Origin: Candidatus Woesearchaeota archaeon
GTDB taxonomy: Archaea; Nanobdellota; Nanobdellia; Woesearchaeales; JAGVYO01
Assembly: GCA_018303225.1 (NCBI GenBank)
Contig: JAGVYO010000006.1
Location: 1-48,046 of the forward strand
Reading direction: 5' to 3'
DNA length: 48,046 bases
Position 1 is the stretch's first letter; each line of letters begins with the position of its first letter. The position numbers were made by a program, and so were the translations under genes. Shown here piece by piece: positions 31,136 through 39,133 of this stretch. Under the pieces are notes generated by a model. The model worked only from the letters and a program-made list of their open reading frames with translations, was not told the origin of the DNA and made no database searches.

Positions 31136-31456
31136 ATGTTTTGCCCGAAATGCGGCTCCATCCTGGTGCCGAAGAAAGAAGACACCAAGAAGGTGATGGC
31201 ATGCTCTTCCTGCGGCTACAAGACCGACAAGACCCGCGACGCGACCATCAAAGAGGTAACGGGCAAAAAGACCCGCAGAGTAGAGGTCATTGAGCATGGC
31301 GAACTCGATACGCTGCCGAAGACTGCTGCAGAATGCCCGAAATGCGGCTACAAAGAGGCGCGCTACTGGCTCGTCCAGACAAGAGCGGGCGACGAGCCCG
31401 AGACCAAGTTCCTGCGGTGCGTCAAGTGCGAGCACACCTGGCGCGATTATGATTAA
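31136..31456 (+). CDS. tfs: Transcription factor S (TFS; RNA cleavage factor)
   Basis: Rescues stalled RNA polymerase by stimulating transcript cleavage. 106 aa with two zinc ribbons: CPKC...CSSC at the N-terminus and CPKC...CVKC at the C-terminus. The cleavage loop carries QTRAGDEPETKFLRC, with the Asp-Glu pair required in the polymerase funnel. GAGGTGA precedes the start, 3 bp after the signal peptidase stop, so they share a transcript. Confidence 0.94.
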   Translation: MFCPKCGSILVPKKEDTKKVMACSSCGYKTDKTRDATIKEVTGKKTRRVEVIEHGELDTLPKTAAECPKCGYKEARYWLVQTRAGDEPETKFLRCVKCEHTWRDYD

Positions 31457-31459
31457 GCG

Positions 31460-31675
31460 ATGAGAATAACCGTCCTCGCAAAGCCGAACAAGCCCAAGAC
31501 AGAACTGATTTCTGCAGACCCCGGCAAGAACACCTACCTCATCCACCTCAAGGCGCGGCCCGAGAACAACAAGGCCAACATTGAATTGCTGAAGTTCCTG
31601 AAGAAACACTTCAGGAAAGAAGTTTCGATCGTAAGCGGCTTCACTTCCAAGAAGAAAATCATCGAGCTGAAGTGA
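31460..31675 (+). CDS. DUF167 (YggU-like) family protein
   Basis: 71 aa. The family core is complete: ITVLAKPNKPKTELIS, YLIHLKARPENNKANIELLKFLKKHF and VSIVSGFTSKKKIIEL. Function is unknown, although it is very widespread. It starts 3 bp after TFS and appears to be the last gene of the signal peptidase-TFS transcript. Confidence 0.88.
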   Translation: MRITVLAKPNKPKTELISADPGKNTYLIHLKARPENNKANIELLKFLKKHFRKEVSIVSGFTSKKKIIELK

Positions 31676-31782
31676 ACCCAAAACTTTATAAACTACCATC
31701 CTACCTAAATACGTAAAAAAGAGGGGTGATTGCAATACCGATAGCAGGTAGTTCTGGGTGGATGTTTCTCTTACAGGTATTG

Positions 31783-32727
31783 ATGGCTTCTCAAAAAGTT
31801 CCGAAGAAAAAGAAAGCCAAGAGAGCTTCTGCAAAAACCAATAGAACAAAAGCGCAGGCGCCCTCTAAAAGAACGCCTTTTGACGCATTGCCTTCGGTGG
31901 AGACGGACGAGCTGCTGCCGCCTCCACCCCCGGAAGCCGCTACGGAGATTTCTGCCCCTGCTAATGACCTTCCTCCCCCGCCGGTATTTACGCCCGGCCA
32001 TGAGAAATGGGGGGTGTGGGAGGACATGAAGAAAACCATGGGCCTCTTCAAGAGCCGCCGCACCGAGGCAGAGCGCGAGAAGCGCCGGGAGCAGAAAAAA
32101 CTTGAGAAAGAGCGGAAACGGATGGAAAATCTGCAGCTCAAGGAGTTCCGCCAGGAAAAACCGGAGAGCATCACACTGGACTCTGAAAAAGCGCTGGAGC
32201 AGAAACGGAAGGAGCTGGAATCCGTCGAGCTTCCACCTATGGAAATGCCCGTAAAAGGGAGAAAGCAAAGGCAGAAAAAGCAGAAGGAGATAGAACTGCC
32301 ATCGTTTGAATCATCCGAGGACATCCTTAAAGAAAAAGAGGGATCCCTTGACGCATGGGGATTGCCCGCCTTCGGGCCAGAAGATGCAGGGTCAGGAGAC
32401 CTTCCAAAGCTGGAGAGCATAGAAGAGAAACGGCCCATGGAGCACCCGGGCCACCGCATGGAGATCAGAAGAGCCATCGAGAAGGCCAGAACACAAAAGC
32501 CCGCTGCCGTGATGGAAGGAGACACGGTCTTGGCAGTGATGAACCAGATGGCAGAAGATGGGAGGGAAGCCCTCCTCAACATGAACCTTGCGCGCGCACG
32601 ATACATCTACATCGAGCTGATGAAGATCTACCGGAGGCTTCCGGACGAAGAGCGGCAGAAGACCTACGAGATGCTGAAGGAATTGTATGAAGAGCGTAAA
32701 TCAGCGGAAAAGCTAACTCGTGCCTAG
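31783..32727 (+). CDS. Lys/Glu-rich hypothetical protein with C-terminal helical domain
   Basis: 314 aa from ATG 31783 (AGGT just upstream). Earlier in-frame starts GTG 31726 and ATG 31762 are possible, so the N-terminus is uncertain. The protein begins with a very basic stretch (VPKKKKAKRASAKT), then proline-rich low complexity (LLPPPPPEAA), a long charged helical region (about 115-185) and an acidic linker. It ends in a compact helical domain (about 250-310, ARARYIYIELMKIYRRL). That last domain type recurs in DPANN proteins and looks like a TPR-like protein-interaction module. A TATA box (CTTTATAAAC) is near 31684. Confidence 0.65.
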   Translation: MASQKVPKKKKAKRASAKTNRTKAQAPSKRTPFDALPSVETDELLPPPPPEAATEISAPANDLPPPPVFTPGHEKWGVWEDMKKTMGLFKSRRTEAEREKRREQKKLEKERKRMENLQLKEFRQEKPESITLDSEKALEQKRKELESVELPPMEMPVKGRKQRQKKQKEIELPSFESSEDILKEKEGSLDAWGLPAFGPEDAGSGDLPKLESIEEKRPMEHPGHRMEIRRAIEKARTQKPAAVMEGDTVLAVMNQMAEDGREALLNMNLARARYIYIELMKIYRRLPDEERQKTYEMLKELYEERKSAEKLTRA

Positions 32728-33261
32728 TTTTAACAGAATGCGGTCTATTTTCTGATGCAGCTCATCCATCGTTCCTGAATTATCTACCGTAAAATCCGCT
32801 TCCCTTATACAGGCACGGATCTCCTGGCCTTTGGAAGCGCCTTCGTTCTCCGCATCATCAATCTTCTTAAATGCTTCAAATGTAACCGGGTCTCCTTTTC
32901 GCTTTCGCGCTTTCAGGCGCTCAAAGCGCAGCTTCTGCGGTGCATCCACGGCAATAAGGTAGAAGGAAGGGGCTTTCCGCAGCTCGGCCAGCTCAACCCG
33001 GTTGCGGACGCCGTCCAATACGGCTTTGTCGCCCTTGATTTTTTTCAGCAGTCTTTTTGCGATAACGCCCTGGTCATCGTATTCCCTGCGCAGCAGGTTG
33101 CCAACATGCTGCAAGCCCTCCCGGGATTGGGGAAGGCTTCTCTTCTTGGCCTCTTCACGGATGATATCAGAAAACGTATAGTATTCAAACCCTTTGCGCT
33201 TGAGGTAAGAGGCCACTTCGCCCTTACCCGCTGCAATGGTGCCCACGAGACCGATAATCAT
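32713..33261 (-). CDS. P-loop kinase-like ATPase (UPF0200/dephospho-CoA kinase-like)
   Basis: 182 aa. P-loop GTIAAGKGE at residues 7-15, FSDIIREEAKKR next, then GVRNRVELAELR (the DG[IV]R block of archaeal UPF0200 proteins) and a lid-like RLKARKRKGDP. It belongs to the small nucleotide/dephospho-CoA kinase group; the true substrate is unknown. TATA box ATTTAAAT (about 33282-33289) sets a leaderless start at ATG 33261. The 3' end overlaps the convergent gene by 15 nt. Confidence 0.75.
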   Translation of the reverse strand: MIIGLVGTIAAGKGEVASYLKRKGFEYYTFSDIIREEAKKRSLPQSREGLQHVGNLLRREYDDQGVIAKRLLKKIKGDKAVLDGVRNRVELAELRKAPSFYLIAVDAPQKLRFERLKARKRKGDPVTFEAFKKIDDAENEGASKGQEIRACIREADFTVDNSGTMDELHQKIDRILLKLGTS

Positions 33262-33301
33262 AAGAAAGAATAATCGTGTTGCGATTTAAATAATTATTGC
33301 C

Positions 33302-33517
33302 TCACTTCTTTTGAAGCGCCTTATTGATCTTTTCCAGCATCATGACCAGCTCCTTATCAGTCATCCGGGCCATCTTCGCCAGATTTCCAACGATCTCTGC
33401 CTTGGATGTGTTGTTTTCATGGCAAACCACTCCGAAACCTGCCATGATCTTCAGGGAATCCGGATACTTAGAACGAAGCTCTTCAAACGTAGTGTCCTGC
33501 GTCACAAATGGTTTCAT
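33302..33517 (-). CDS. DUF1858-like small protein
   Basis: 71 aa. It follows the DUF1858 pattern: an opening TQDTTFEELRSKYPDSLKIM, then GFGVVCHEN, then a helix and a closing KINKAL. Members usually have two cysteines and often sit near redox or hybrid-cluster proteins. Only one Cys is present here. ATG 33517 overlaps the dcd stop by 1 nt (TGATG), so it is translated from the dcd mRNA. Role unknown. Confidence 0.68.
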   Translation of the reverse strand: MKPFVTQDTTFEELRSKYPDSLKIMAGFGVVCHENNTSKAEIVGNLAKMARMTDKELVMMLEKINKALQKK

Positions 33518-34077
33518 CAATCACCCGAGATTCTGCTGGGCTGCGGCCCGGTCTGCTTAAGATACTTGGATCCCTTGCGCGTGTTATACGGATTCTCGCT
33601 CGGCGAACTGAGCATATCGAACGTAAGCCGGCAGATCCTGGAGCCCGGCCACAATTTAACCGGCACCTTGGAGATGTTGGCCATCTCCAGTGTCAATTGC
33701 CCTTCAAACCCCGGATCAATAGAGCCTGCAGTCGAATGGATTACAATGCCCAATCTGCCCCATGAACTCCGGCCGTCCAATCTGCCCACCATATCCCCCG
33801 GCAGCTTCACGTATTCCATTGTGTTGGACAAAACAAATTCACCGGGGTGAATAATGAACGACTGGCCTTCAGGGATCTCGATCAGGGACATCAGCTCATC
33901 TTTGGCATTTTCCCGCGGATCGATATGCGTGACCTCTGCATGCTTGAAGACCATGAACTTGTTGCCCAGGCGCAGATCAATGGAAGAAGGTCCGATATGC
34001 TCTTCCTGCAAGCCTTGGATTACAATCTTGCCTGAGGAAATAGCCTTTTTGATGTCACGGTCGCTTAGAACGGTCAT
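33517..34077 (-). CDS. dcd: dCTP deaminase
   Basis: Deaminates dCTP to dUTP, feeding dTMP synthesis. 186 aa. Motifs: SDRDIKKAIS, GPSSIDLRLGNKF, the nucleotide-binding GRSSWGRLGIVIHSTAGSIDPG, and the catalytic Glu in GFEGQLTLEMAN. ATG 34077 is about 27 bp after the TATA box (CTATAAAAAG, about 34099-34108). Whether it also has dUTPase activity cannot be told; a separate dut gene is 1.3 kb away. It is co-transcribed with the DUF1858-like gene and divergent from tmk. Confidence 0.93.
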   Translation of the reverse strand: MTVLSDRDIKKAISSGKIVIQGLQEEHIGPSSIDLRLGNKFMVFKHAEVTHIDPRENAKDELMSLIEIPEGQSFIIHPGEFVLSNTMEYVKLPGDMVGRLDGRSSWGRLGIVIHSTAGSIDPGFEGQLTLEMANISKVPVKLWPGSRICRLTFDMLSSPSENPYNTRKGSKYLKQTGPQPSRISGD

Positions 34078-34151
34078 AAGCCGCGGGATAAGAGGGGGCT
34101 TTTTATAGTTTTCCACAAAGTATAAAAAAGCGGTTTGAATTGCCTATATCC

Positions 34152-34766
34152 ATGGCAAAAGGCCTATTTATCGTATTGGATGGGTTAGACGGCTCTGGAA
34201 AGAGCGTGATGATAGAGCGGTTAAAGAGATACCTCGATTCGAAGGGCTACCGGATCCTGGCCACAAGGGAGCCCACAGACGGCGAATACGGCAGGCAGGC
34301 CCGTGAACTGTTAAAGAGGGAGAAAGACCCCATGGCCAATGCGCAAAAATGCCTGGAACTGTATGTGAAGGACCGGAAGGAGCACCTGGAGAAGACTGTT
34401 CTCCCCTTCCTAAAGAAAGAAGGGAGCAATATAGTCCTTTGCGACCGCTATTATTATTCCACCCTTGCCTTCCAGCATACCCAGGGATTGAGCTGGGAAA
34501 ATGTCCTTAACGCCAATAAAGGGTTTGAAAAGCCCGATGTCGCATTTATTCTTGACGTGCCGCCTGAAACTGCATTAGAGAGGATTTCGAAATCCAGGAA
34601 TCAGAAAGAGAAGTTTGAGCAGCTGGAGTTCATGAAGAAGCTGAGGAAGAATTTTCTGCAGTTGCCAGAATTGTTGAAAGAGGACACTATCAGGATCATT
34701 GATGCGTCCAAAGGAAAAGAGGAGGTTTTCAAGCAGCTAAAAGAAGAGATGGATAAACTGCTCTAG
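34152..34766 (+). CDS. tmk: Thymidylate kinase
   Basis: Phosphorylates dTMP to dTDP. 204 aa. P-loop LDGLDGSGKS, TREPTDGEYG (base/phosphate binding), CDRYYYSTLAFQ (DRY motif) and LDVPPETALERI. ATG 34152 is chosen because the TATA box TATAAAAAA lies about 25 bp upstream; four earlier codons are open. Its stop overlaps the convergent membrane-protein stop in a shared CTAG. With dcd and dut it forms a local dTTP-supply group. Confidence 0.94.
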   Translation: MAKGLFIVLDGLDGSGKSVMIERLKRYLDSKGYRILATREPTDGEYGRQARELLKREKDPMANAQKCLELYVKDRKEHLEKTVLPFLKKEGSNIVLCDRYYYSTLAFQHTQGLSWENVLNANKGFEKPDVAFILDVPPETALERISKSRNQKEKFEQLEFMKKLRKNFLQLPELLKEDTIRIIDASKGKEEVFKQLKEEMDKLL

Positions 34767-35107
34767 AAATTCGTCCGTACATAAGGTTCATCGGGCGTTT
34801 CCCCACGGATTTTCGGCTTTTCGTGCGCTTCCTTCTTATCGTTTCGCTTATGCCTTAGGATAACCGCCACAGCAACAATGGCCACGCCCAGAATGATAGA
34901 AGGCCACAGGAATTGGTTCTGAATAACGATCTCCTTTTCCAGAACGGGAATCTGATTGCAGGTATGCCCGACATCGCAGTAATAGCCGCTGCCGCAGTCG
35001 TCATTGGAATTGCACTCCCGATAGCCGAGATTGATCAGCCACGCAAGAAAAAAGGCAATAATAATGACGACAATGGTGACCGTGAAAACCTCTCCCTTCC
35101 TGTTCAT
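34763..35107 (-). CDS. Membrane protein with cysteine-rich outer loop
   Basis: 114 aa. Two transmembrane segments (about 8-27 and 67-86) flank an extracellular loop CNSNDDCGSGYYCDVGHTC, a four-cysteine knot of the C-x-SNDDCG-x-G-x-x-C type common in surface proteins of DPANN archaea. The cytoplasmic tail is charged. GGGAGTGG precedes ATG 35107. Disulphides in the loop are likely. Function unknown; possibly surface recognition. Confidence 0.72.
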   Translation of the reverse strand: MNRKGEVFTVTIVVIIIAFFLAWLINLGYRECNSNDDCGSGYYCDVGHTCNQIPVLEKEIVIQNQFLWPSIILGVAIVAVAVILRHKRNDKKEAHEKPKIRGETPDEPYVRTNF

Positions 35108-35255
35108 GCAACCACTCCCGGAAGCGAGGAAAGAAAGGCATTATTTAAATCTTTACTTCAGAGTGATTAAGGTGTAGGTTTTAACTCCCACCTATAGAAA
35201 CGAAATGTCCTTCTGCGGCGCACAAGATAAGAACCATCGGAAGAGAGAAGCAGTA

Positions 35256-35354
35256 TTATTCCGGCTCTTCGCTCTCTTCGTCTTCCTCGTCCTTCACCAA
35301 AAACTGCCGCAGGGTCTTGTTGCGCTTTATTGTTTTATAGCTGATTCCATCCAA
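35256..35354 (-). CDS. Possible 32-aa protein with acidic tail
   Basis: From TTG 35354 the frame reads MDGISYKTIKRNKTLRQFLV and ends in a run of Glu/Asp before TAA. AGAGGCGAG lies just upstream. It begins 26 bp after the dut stop on the same strand. The composition (basic then very acidic) is coherent, but the length is too short to be sure. It fills part of a 270-bp spacer (35108-35380); the rest shows only the dut 3' side and the promoter of the membrane gene. Confidence 0.35.
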   Translation of the reverse strand: MDGISYKTIKRNKTLRQFLVKDEEDEESEEPE

Positions 35355-35380
35355 TGTACTCGCCTCTTTTTCTGGAAAAT

Positions 35381-35812
35381 TTAATGACCGGTACTTCCGA
35401 AACCGCCCTCTCCCCGCGAGGTGTCATCCAATTGGGGCACTTCCTCAAATTGGACGGTCTCGATTTTTTTGAACACCATCTGGGCAACCTTTTTGCCTTT
35501 CTCAATTTTTATAGGTTCGCTGCCCAGATTGATGCAGATAACACCTACTTCTCCCCGATAGCCGGCATCGATGGTACCGGGTGTATTGACAATGGAAAGC
35601 CCGAATTTCAGGGCCAGACCCGATTTGGGCCTTACCTGGGCTTCATACCCTTTCGGAACCGCAATCTTGATACCGGTGCGGATCAATCTGCGCTCACCGG
35701 GCTTCAGCACTGCGTCCTCAGCTGCATACAAATCCACCCCTGCGTCGCCGGGATGCGCGTACGAGGGAATGACAGCACCCTCTGTAATTTTTTGGATTTT
35801 GACAGTAAGCAT
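35381..35812 (-). CDS. dut: dUTP diphosphatase (trimeric dUTPase)
   Basis: Hydrolyses dUTP to dUMP, keeping uracil out of DNA and feeding thymidylate synthesis. 143 aa. All five motifs are visible: HPGDAGVDLYAAE, VRPKSGLALKFG, VNTPGTIDAGYRGEVGV, KKVAQMVF and the C-terminal SRGEGGFGSTGH that closes over the active site. ATG 35812 is preferred to GTG 35818. TATA box CTTTAAATATA is near 35850. Confidence 0.95.
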   Translation of the reverse strand: MLTVKIQKITEGAVIPSYAHPGDAGVDLYAAEDAVLKPGERRLIRTGIKIAVPKGYEAQVRPKSGLALKFGLSIVNTPGTIDAGYRGEVGVICINLGSEPIKIEKGKKVAQMVFKKIETVQFEEVPQLDDTSRGEGGFGSTGH

Positions 35813-35913
35813 GCTCACACCAAAAAGATGTCAATCCTTCCAACACATAGCTTATATTTAAAGTATGTTGAAATGAGAAATATAGTTTTGGAAAAGGTAT
35901 ATTGCATGTGAGT

Positions 35914-36420
35914 TTAAGTGAATTTGCCCATGTCCATCAGCGAGGTAATATGGTGCGACAGGATTTTTCCGTCCGCGGCGCTGAGCTTGATGTTAAGGGC
36001 GTTGAACGCCTGCGTCACAAACGTAAAATTCCAGATCGGGCCCAATTTGTCCAGGTTCTGAAGGATGCAGATCCGCTTGAGCACGGTTTCCCGGGGATAC
36101 GTCTTCTGCTGGAACCCATCGGCCTTTTCAACAGCTTCGGGAAGGGAAAGCTTGACATCCGGCAACGCCACTTCCCTGATCCGCTTCTCCTTTTTCTGGA
36201 AAATCTCTTCTTCCGGCACGGCCGCGACCGTGCTGCCTTCGATGATGAAAGTGGCAATCTTGTTGCTGTCCGGGTTGTAGTAGCCCAGCTGCCACGGCGC
36301 CTGCTGCTGATTCTCCACCATGGTGAATGCGGAGGATAGATAGCCGTCTTTATGGCTCGTTTTCCATTCCTTGAAAAGTTTATGTGTCTCCAGCGCTTTT
36401 ACCGCTTCGGCAACGTCCAT
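35914..36420 (-). CDS. Hypothetical protein of a DPANN-type family (PepSY-like)
   Basis: 168 aa, no signal peptide. Residues 1-75 (EAVKALETHKLFKEWKTSHK, then SSAFTMVENQQQAPWQLGYY and NKIATFIIEGSTVAAVPEEEIF) resemble proteins often seen in DPANN genomes, with a shape similar to PepSY domains. A second half (VKLSLPEAVEKADGF ... GPIWNFTFVTQAFNALNIKL) looks like a repeat of the first. ATG 36420 is about 27 bp from the TATA box TTTTTATAATG. Function unknown. Confidence 0.65.
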   Translation of the reverse strand: MDVAEAVKALETHKLFKEWKTSHKDGYLSSAFTMVENQQQAPWQLGYYNPDSNKIATFIIEGSTVAAVPEEEIFQKKEKRIREVALPDVKLSLPEAVEKADGFQQKTYPRETVLKRICILQNLDKLGPIWNFTFVTQAFNALNIKLSAADGKILSHHITSLMDMGKFT

Positions 36421-36548
36421 AAGAAAAGAGAAAGAACGGTGCATTATAAAAAAGTTGCTATATGGGGAACAAGATTGGATATATTAAGAGGGAAACATTT
36501 GAAAAAAATGATGCATTTGAAAGAATTTCTTTTTAACGAAAGAGGAAG

Positions 36549-36601
36549 TGTCAAAAACCGTTAGGTTTTTGAGCATGCTCAGAAATCTTTGATTTCTGAC
36601 A
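36549..36601. repeat. Twin-hairpin element, copy 3 (minimal), nested in a MITE-like remnant
   Basis: TG, stem TCAAAAACC-gtta-GGTTTTTGA (36551-36572), centre GCATGC (36573-36578), stem TCAGAAATC-ttt-GATTTCTGA (36579-36599), CA. The flanks GAGGAAG (36542-36548) and CTTCCTC (36611-36617) pair with each other. To the right, CGGAAATTTTTGGATTGG and TCGCTATCGCAACAAAAAA are MITE-like element sequence, so this is copy 6 of that family carrying a twin hairpin. The 270-bp spacer has no gene. Confidence 0.85.
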
Positions 36602-36689
36602 GAGCAAAAACTTCCTCCGGAAATTTTTGGATTGGTCGCTATCGCAACAAAAAATAAAAAAGAAGTTTAATGGAAAAAATGAGCTATAT

Positions 36690-37286
36690 TTATATCGTTA
36701 CCAAAACACCTTCAGGCCCTGGATTGATTAGCCGGGTGATTCCTATTTTGTCCTTTTTCCCCGCATTCTCATGCAGATGACCTGAAACCGCCAGTTTCGG
36801 CTTGAAGTCTTTGATAAATTTAGTGTAGGATTTGTTTCCGCAATAAGCACCGCTCAGCTTGTCCAGCCTGTTGCCGTACGGCGGCTGATGCGTCACCAGC
36901 ACACGGGATTTCGCTTTTCTCAGTTTTTCTTTGTGCTTTTTTACGGATTTTTCAAAGCCTTTGTCCGTGCTCGCAAATCCGCCACCACCATAACCAAAAA
37001 ACAAGACACCGCCTTTCTCATCGGTAGTGTTATGAATAAAAACAAGGTTCCTGAACATCCCGCAGGCTTTTTTCAGAGAGGCATCGCCCTCGTGATTGCC
37101 CGGAATCATCAGCACCGGGATGCCGATCTTGCTTAGTTTTGACAATAGTAAATCCAGCCCCCTCTCAAAATTAGAGAGGTCGCCGGCGCAGATCAGCAGA
37201 TCGGGGTTTTCCTTCTTCGCTTTCTCCTGGATTTTGCTTAGGGCCTTCAGCGAGCCGTGCACGTCTGCAAACAGGAGGAGTTTCAT
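36690..37286 (-). CDS. Calcineurin-like metallophosphoesterase
   Basis: 198 aa. The complete metal-ligand set is visible: FADVHG (D-x-H) at residues 6-11, AGDLSNF, PGNHEGD, VTHQPPYGN and SGHLHENAG. It is a YfcE/MJ0936-like phosphodiesterase with unknown physiological substrate. The TATA box ATTTAAATA (37307-37316) lies about 25 bp from ATG 37286. The gene ends next to the repeat block at 36.5 kb. Confidence 0.9.
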   Translation of the reverse strand: MKLLLFADVHGSLKALSKIQEKAKKENPDLLICAGDLSNFERGLDLLLSKLSKIGIPVLMIPGNHEGDASLKKACGMFRNLVFIHNTTDEKGGVLFFGYGGGGFASTDKGFEKSVKKHKEKLRKAKSRVLVTHQPPYGNRLDKLSGAYCGNKSYTKFIKDFKPKLAVSGHLHENAGKKDKIGITRLINPGPEGVLVTI

Positions 37287-37385
37287 ACATCAGGGGGCAG
37301 AGTAAGGGTATTTAAATAATATGTAACCACTCTATGATGAGAAAAGATAGAAAAGTTTATAAAGCGCTTAAAAACTTTGATAAGT

Positions 37386-37961
37386 ATGGCAAACAACAGA
37401 AGTAGCCATATCGAAACGCTTCCAAGTTTAATAGGCGATTTTACATACGTGCTGGACAATAAGGACAGAATCAATATCCCGTCAACTTTTAGGAAAGACA
37501 TCCAAGAAAGAAACAGATTTCTCATAAGGCATGATAGGAATTTTACAGTTACGGATGATTGTCTTTACTATGGAACCACCCCCCTCCTAGCAGCAGAATT
37601 AGAAAGAGGGGTGCTGGATATAGTGCACGATATGCTAGTGTACAACCTGCTACGAAGAAAAAGAGATGAGCAGCGATCACGAAAGAAAGAGTTGACAGGG
37701 AATGGAGAACTTGAAAATTTCCCCATTTATATGTATCAGACAGGAGATTCTGAAATTTTTGTATGCGGATATGCTGATTTTACAATCATTAGTGGCGAAA
37801 AAGGGAGTAACATCAGACCCTTGTACAAACATCCGTTAGACAATCAGGGAAGAATACCGATACCTGAAGAAGTTAAAAGACAACTTGGGCTCGAAGACAA
37901 AGTCAGATTTGTAGGGTATGACAACAAAATTAAGCTAGAGAAGCCTCAGCCAACGCTATAA
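37386..37961 (+). CDS. MraZ-like double AbrB-fold protein
   Basis: 191 aa. Two AbrB-type segments are visible, as in bacterial MraZ: an N-terminal FTYVLDNKDRINIPSTFRKDI (residues about 18-38) and a C-terminal HPLDNQGRIPIPEEVKRQLG followed by VRFVGYDNKIKLEKP. The middle (about 45-145) is longer than in MraZ and contains a helical insert. MraZ is a DNA-binding regulator of bacterial cell-division genes; in an archaeon the target is unknown. TATA box GTTTATAAAG is about 27 bp before ATG 37386. The 3' end overlaps the convergent VWA gene by 16 nt. Confidence 0.72.
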   Translation: MANNRSSHIETLPSLIGDFTYVLDNKDRINIPSTFRKDIQERNRFLIRHDRNFTVTDDCLYYGTTPLLAAELERGVLDIVHDMLVYNLLRRKRDEQRSRKKELTGNGELENFPIYMYQTGDSEIFVCGYADFTIISGEKGSNIRPLYKHPLDNQGRIPIPEEVKRQLGLEDKVRFVGYDNKIKLEKPQPTL

Positions 37962-39133
37962 TAATCTTCCAGCACAACCTTATCCACTTCTTCCAGTTTC
38001 CGCACAATGAACAATCTACCTTCGCCCAATTGAGCGATCTTCTCTGCCAGTTTCCTTCCCTTCTCGTCCAATTGGATCCCGATGACTGAAATCGTGATGC
38101 CGTGGCTTCGGGCCAACGAGACCATCTCCAGCGTCTCTTTCTCCGGGTCTTCGCCGATGGTGGGCAGCGCATCGCTCAGCAGGATCAAATGCTTGGTGAT
38201 GTGCGTCTCCGGAAACAATTCGATGGCTTTCTTCAGCATGGCCGCAAGATTCGTCTCCCTGCTGGCCCGTATCCTCGCAATCTCGTTCAATAGCAGCGAG
38301 AAATCGTGCGTCGGTGCGATCTCTTCCTTGATGTCCGATCCGAACACAATCAAACCCACTTTATCCTTTTCCTGCAGCGCCTTGTACGCCAGCGCGATGC
38401 CGGCCTTCTTGCAGACATCGATCTTGCGGCCGCGCATAGAGCCTGAGGCATCCAGTGCATAGATGAGGTTCACATTGCCCTTGCTCTCCTTCTCGAAGGT
38501 CTTGAGATCGGTCTTCCGCAATTCCTCGTGGCCGCGGCGCACCGCCGTCTTAAGGGAACTGCGCAGCGCGATATCCCGGTAGCGATCCCCTTTCCTATAC
38601 TCTTTTACGTCGTTCTTGTCGCCATAGAGGAACTGCCTTTTGGTGGCTTTCTCGCCGAACGCGCCTTTCGGAAGGAGATGATCCAGCTCTTCAGTATAAA
38701 GAATCAGCGAAGCCAGCTGGACGCCCTTGTCCGTGATGCTGCCTTCGTTGTCCACGAAATGGGCATCTTTCAGCTTCTGGAAATGCGCCGCCATGGAAGT
38801 GCGCAGCTCTTTCTGGAACTCCGGGATATGGATGTTTTTCTTGACGTAGGCAGGCTCATAGCCTGTCAGCTCGCGGATTAAGGATTCGCCAAACAGCTGC
38901 TTCGCCAGAGAATAGTTCTTCACCAGCTGCTCAAACATCAGCTCCGCTGTAAAGGAAGAAAGCCCCTGGTTCAGGGCCTCCTTGAGCAGACGGCCCTCCT
39001 GGACAATCTCCTTGTCATTGTCCATCACAAGGTGCATCAGCTTCTGCTCCTCGGTCTGCGAGGCCAGTTTGCCGGTCAATTGCTCTATCTCAGAAGCCTC
39101 TTCGACCTTCGCCTCAACGTCAAAGAGACTCAC
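37946..39133 (-). CDS. von Willebrand factor A domain protein (MoxR partner)
   Basis: 395 aa. The N-terminal 195 residues are helical. The VWA domain (about 220-390) has the MIDAS motif LDASGSMRG, the later Thr in SRETNLAAML and Asp in LLSDALPTIGED, so metal binding is likely intact. It overlaps the AAA+ gene by 14 nt, the usual MoxR-VWA pairing that acts as a chelatase-like or chaperone-like remodelling complex. The client is unknown. Cytoplasmic; no membrane helix. Confidence 0.88.
   Translation of the reverse strand: MSLFDVEAKVEEASEIEQLTGKLASQTEEQKLMHLVMDNDKEIVQEGRLLKEALNQGLSSFTAELMFEQLVKNYSLAKQLFGESLIRELTGYEPAYVKKNIHIPEFQKELRTSMAAHFQKLKDAHFVDNEGSITDKGVQLASLILYTEELDHLLPKGAFGEKATKRQFLYGDKNDVKEYRKGDRYRDIALRSSLKTAVRRGHEELRKTDLKTFEKESKGNVNLIYALDASGSMRGRKIDVCKKAGIALAYKALQEKDKVGLIVFGSDIKEEIAPTHDFSLLLNEIARIRASRETNLAAMLKKAIELFPETHITKHLILLSDALPTIGEDPEKETLEMVSLARSHGITISVIGIQLDEKGRKLAEKIAQLGEGRLFIVRKLEEVDKVVLEDYYSVG

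Noticed and set aside
30506..31849. Minus-strand open frame of 447 codons
   Set aside because: It runs antisense through signal peptidase, TFS and DUF167, all with clear family motifs, and its translation resembles no protein family.
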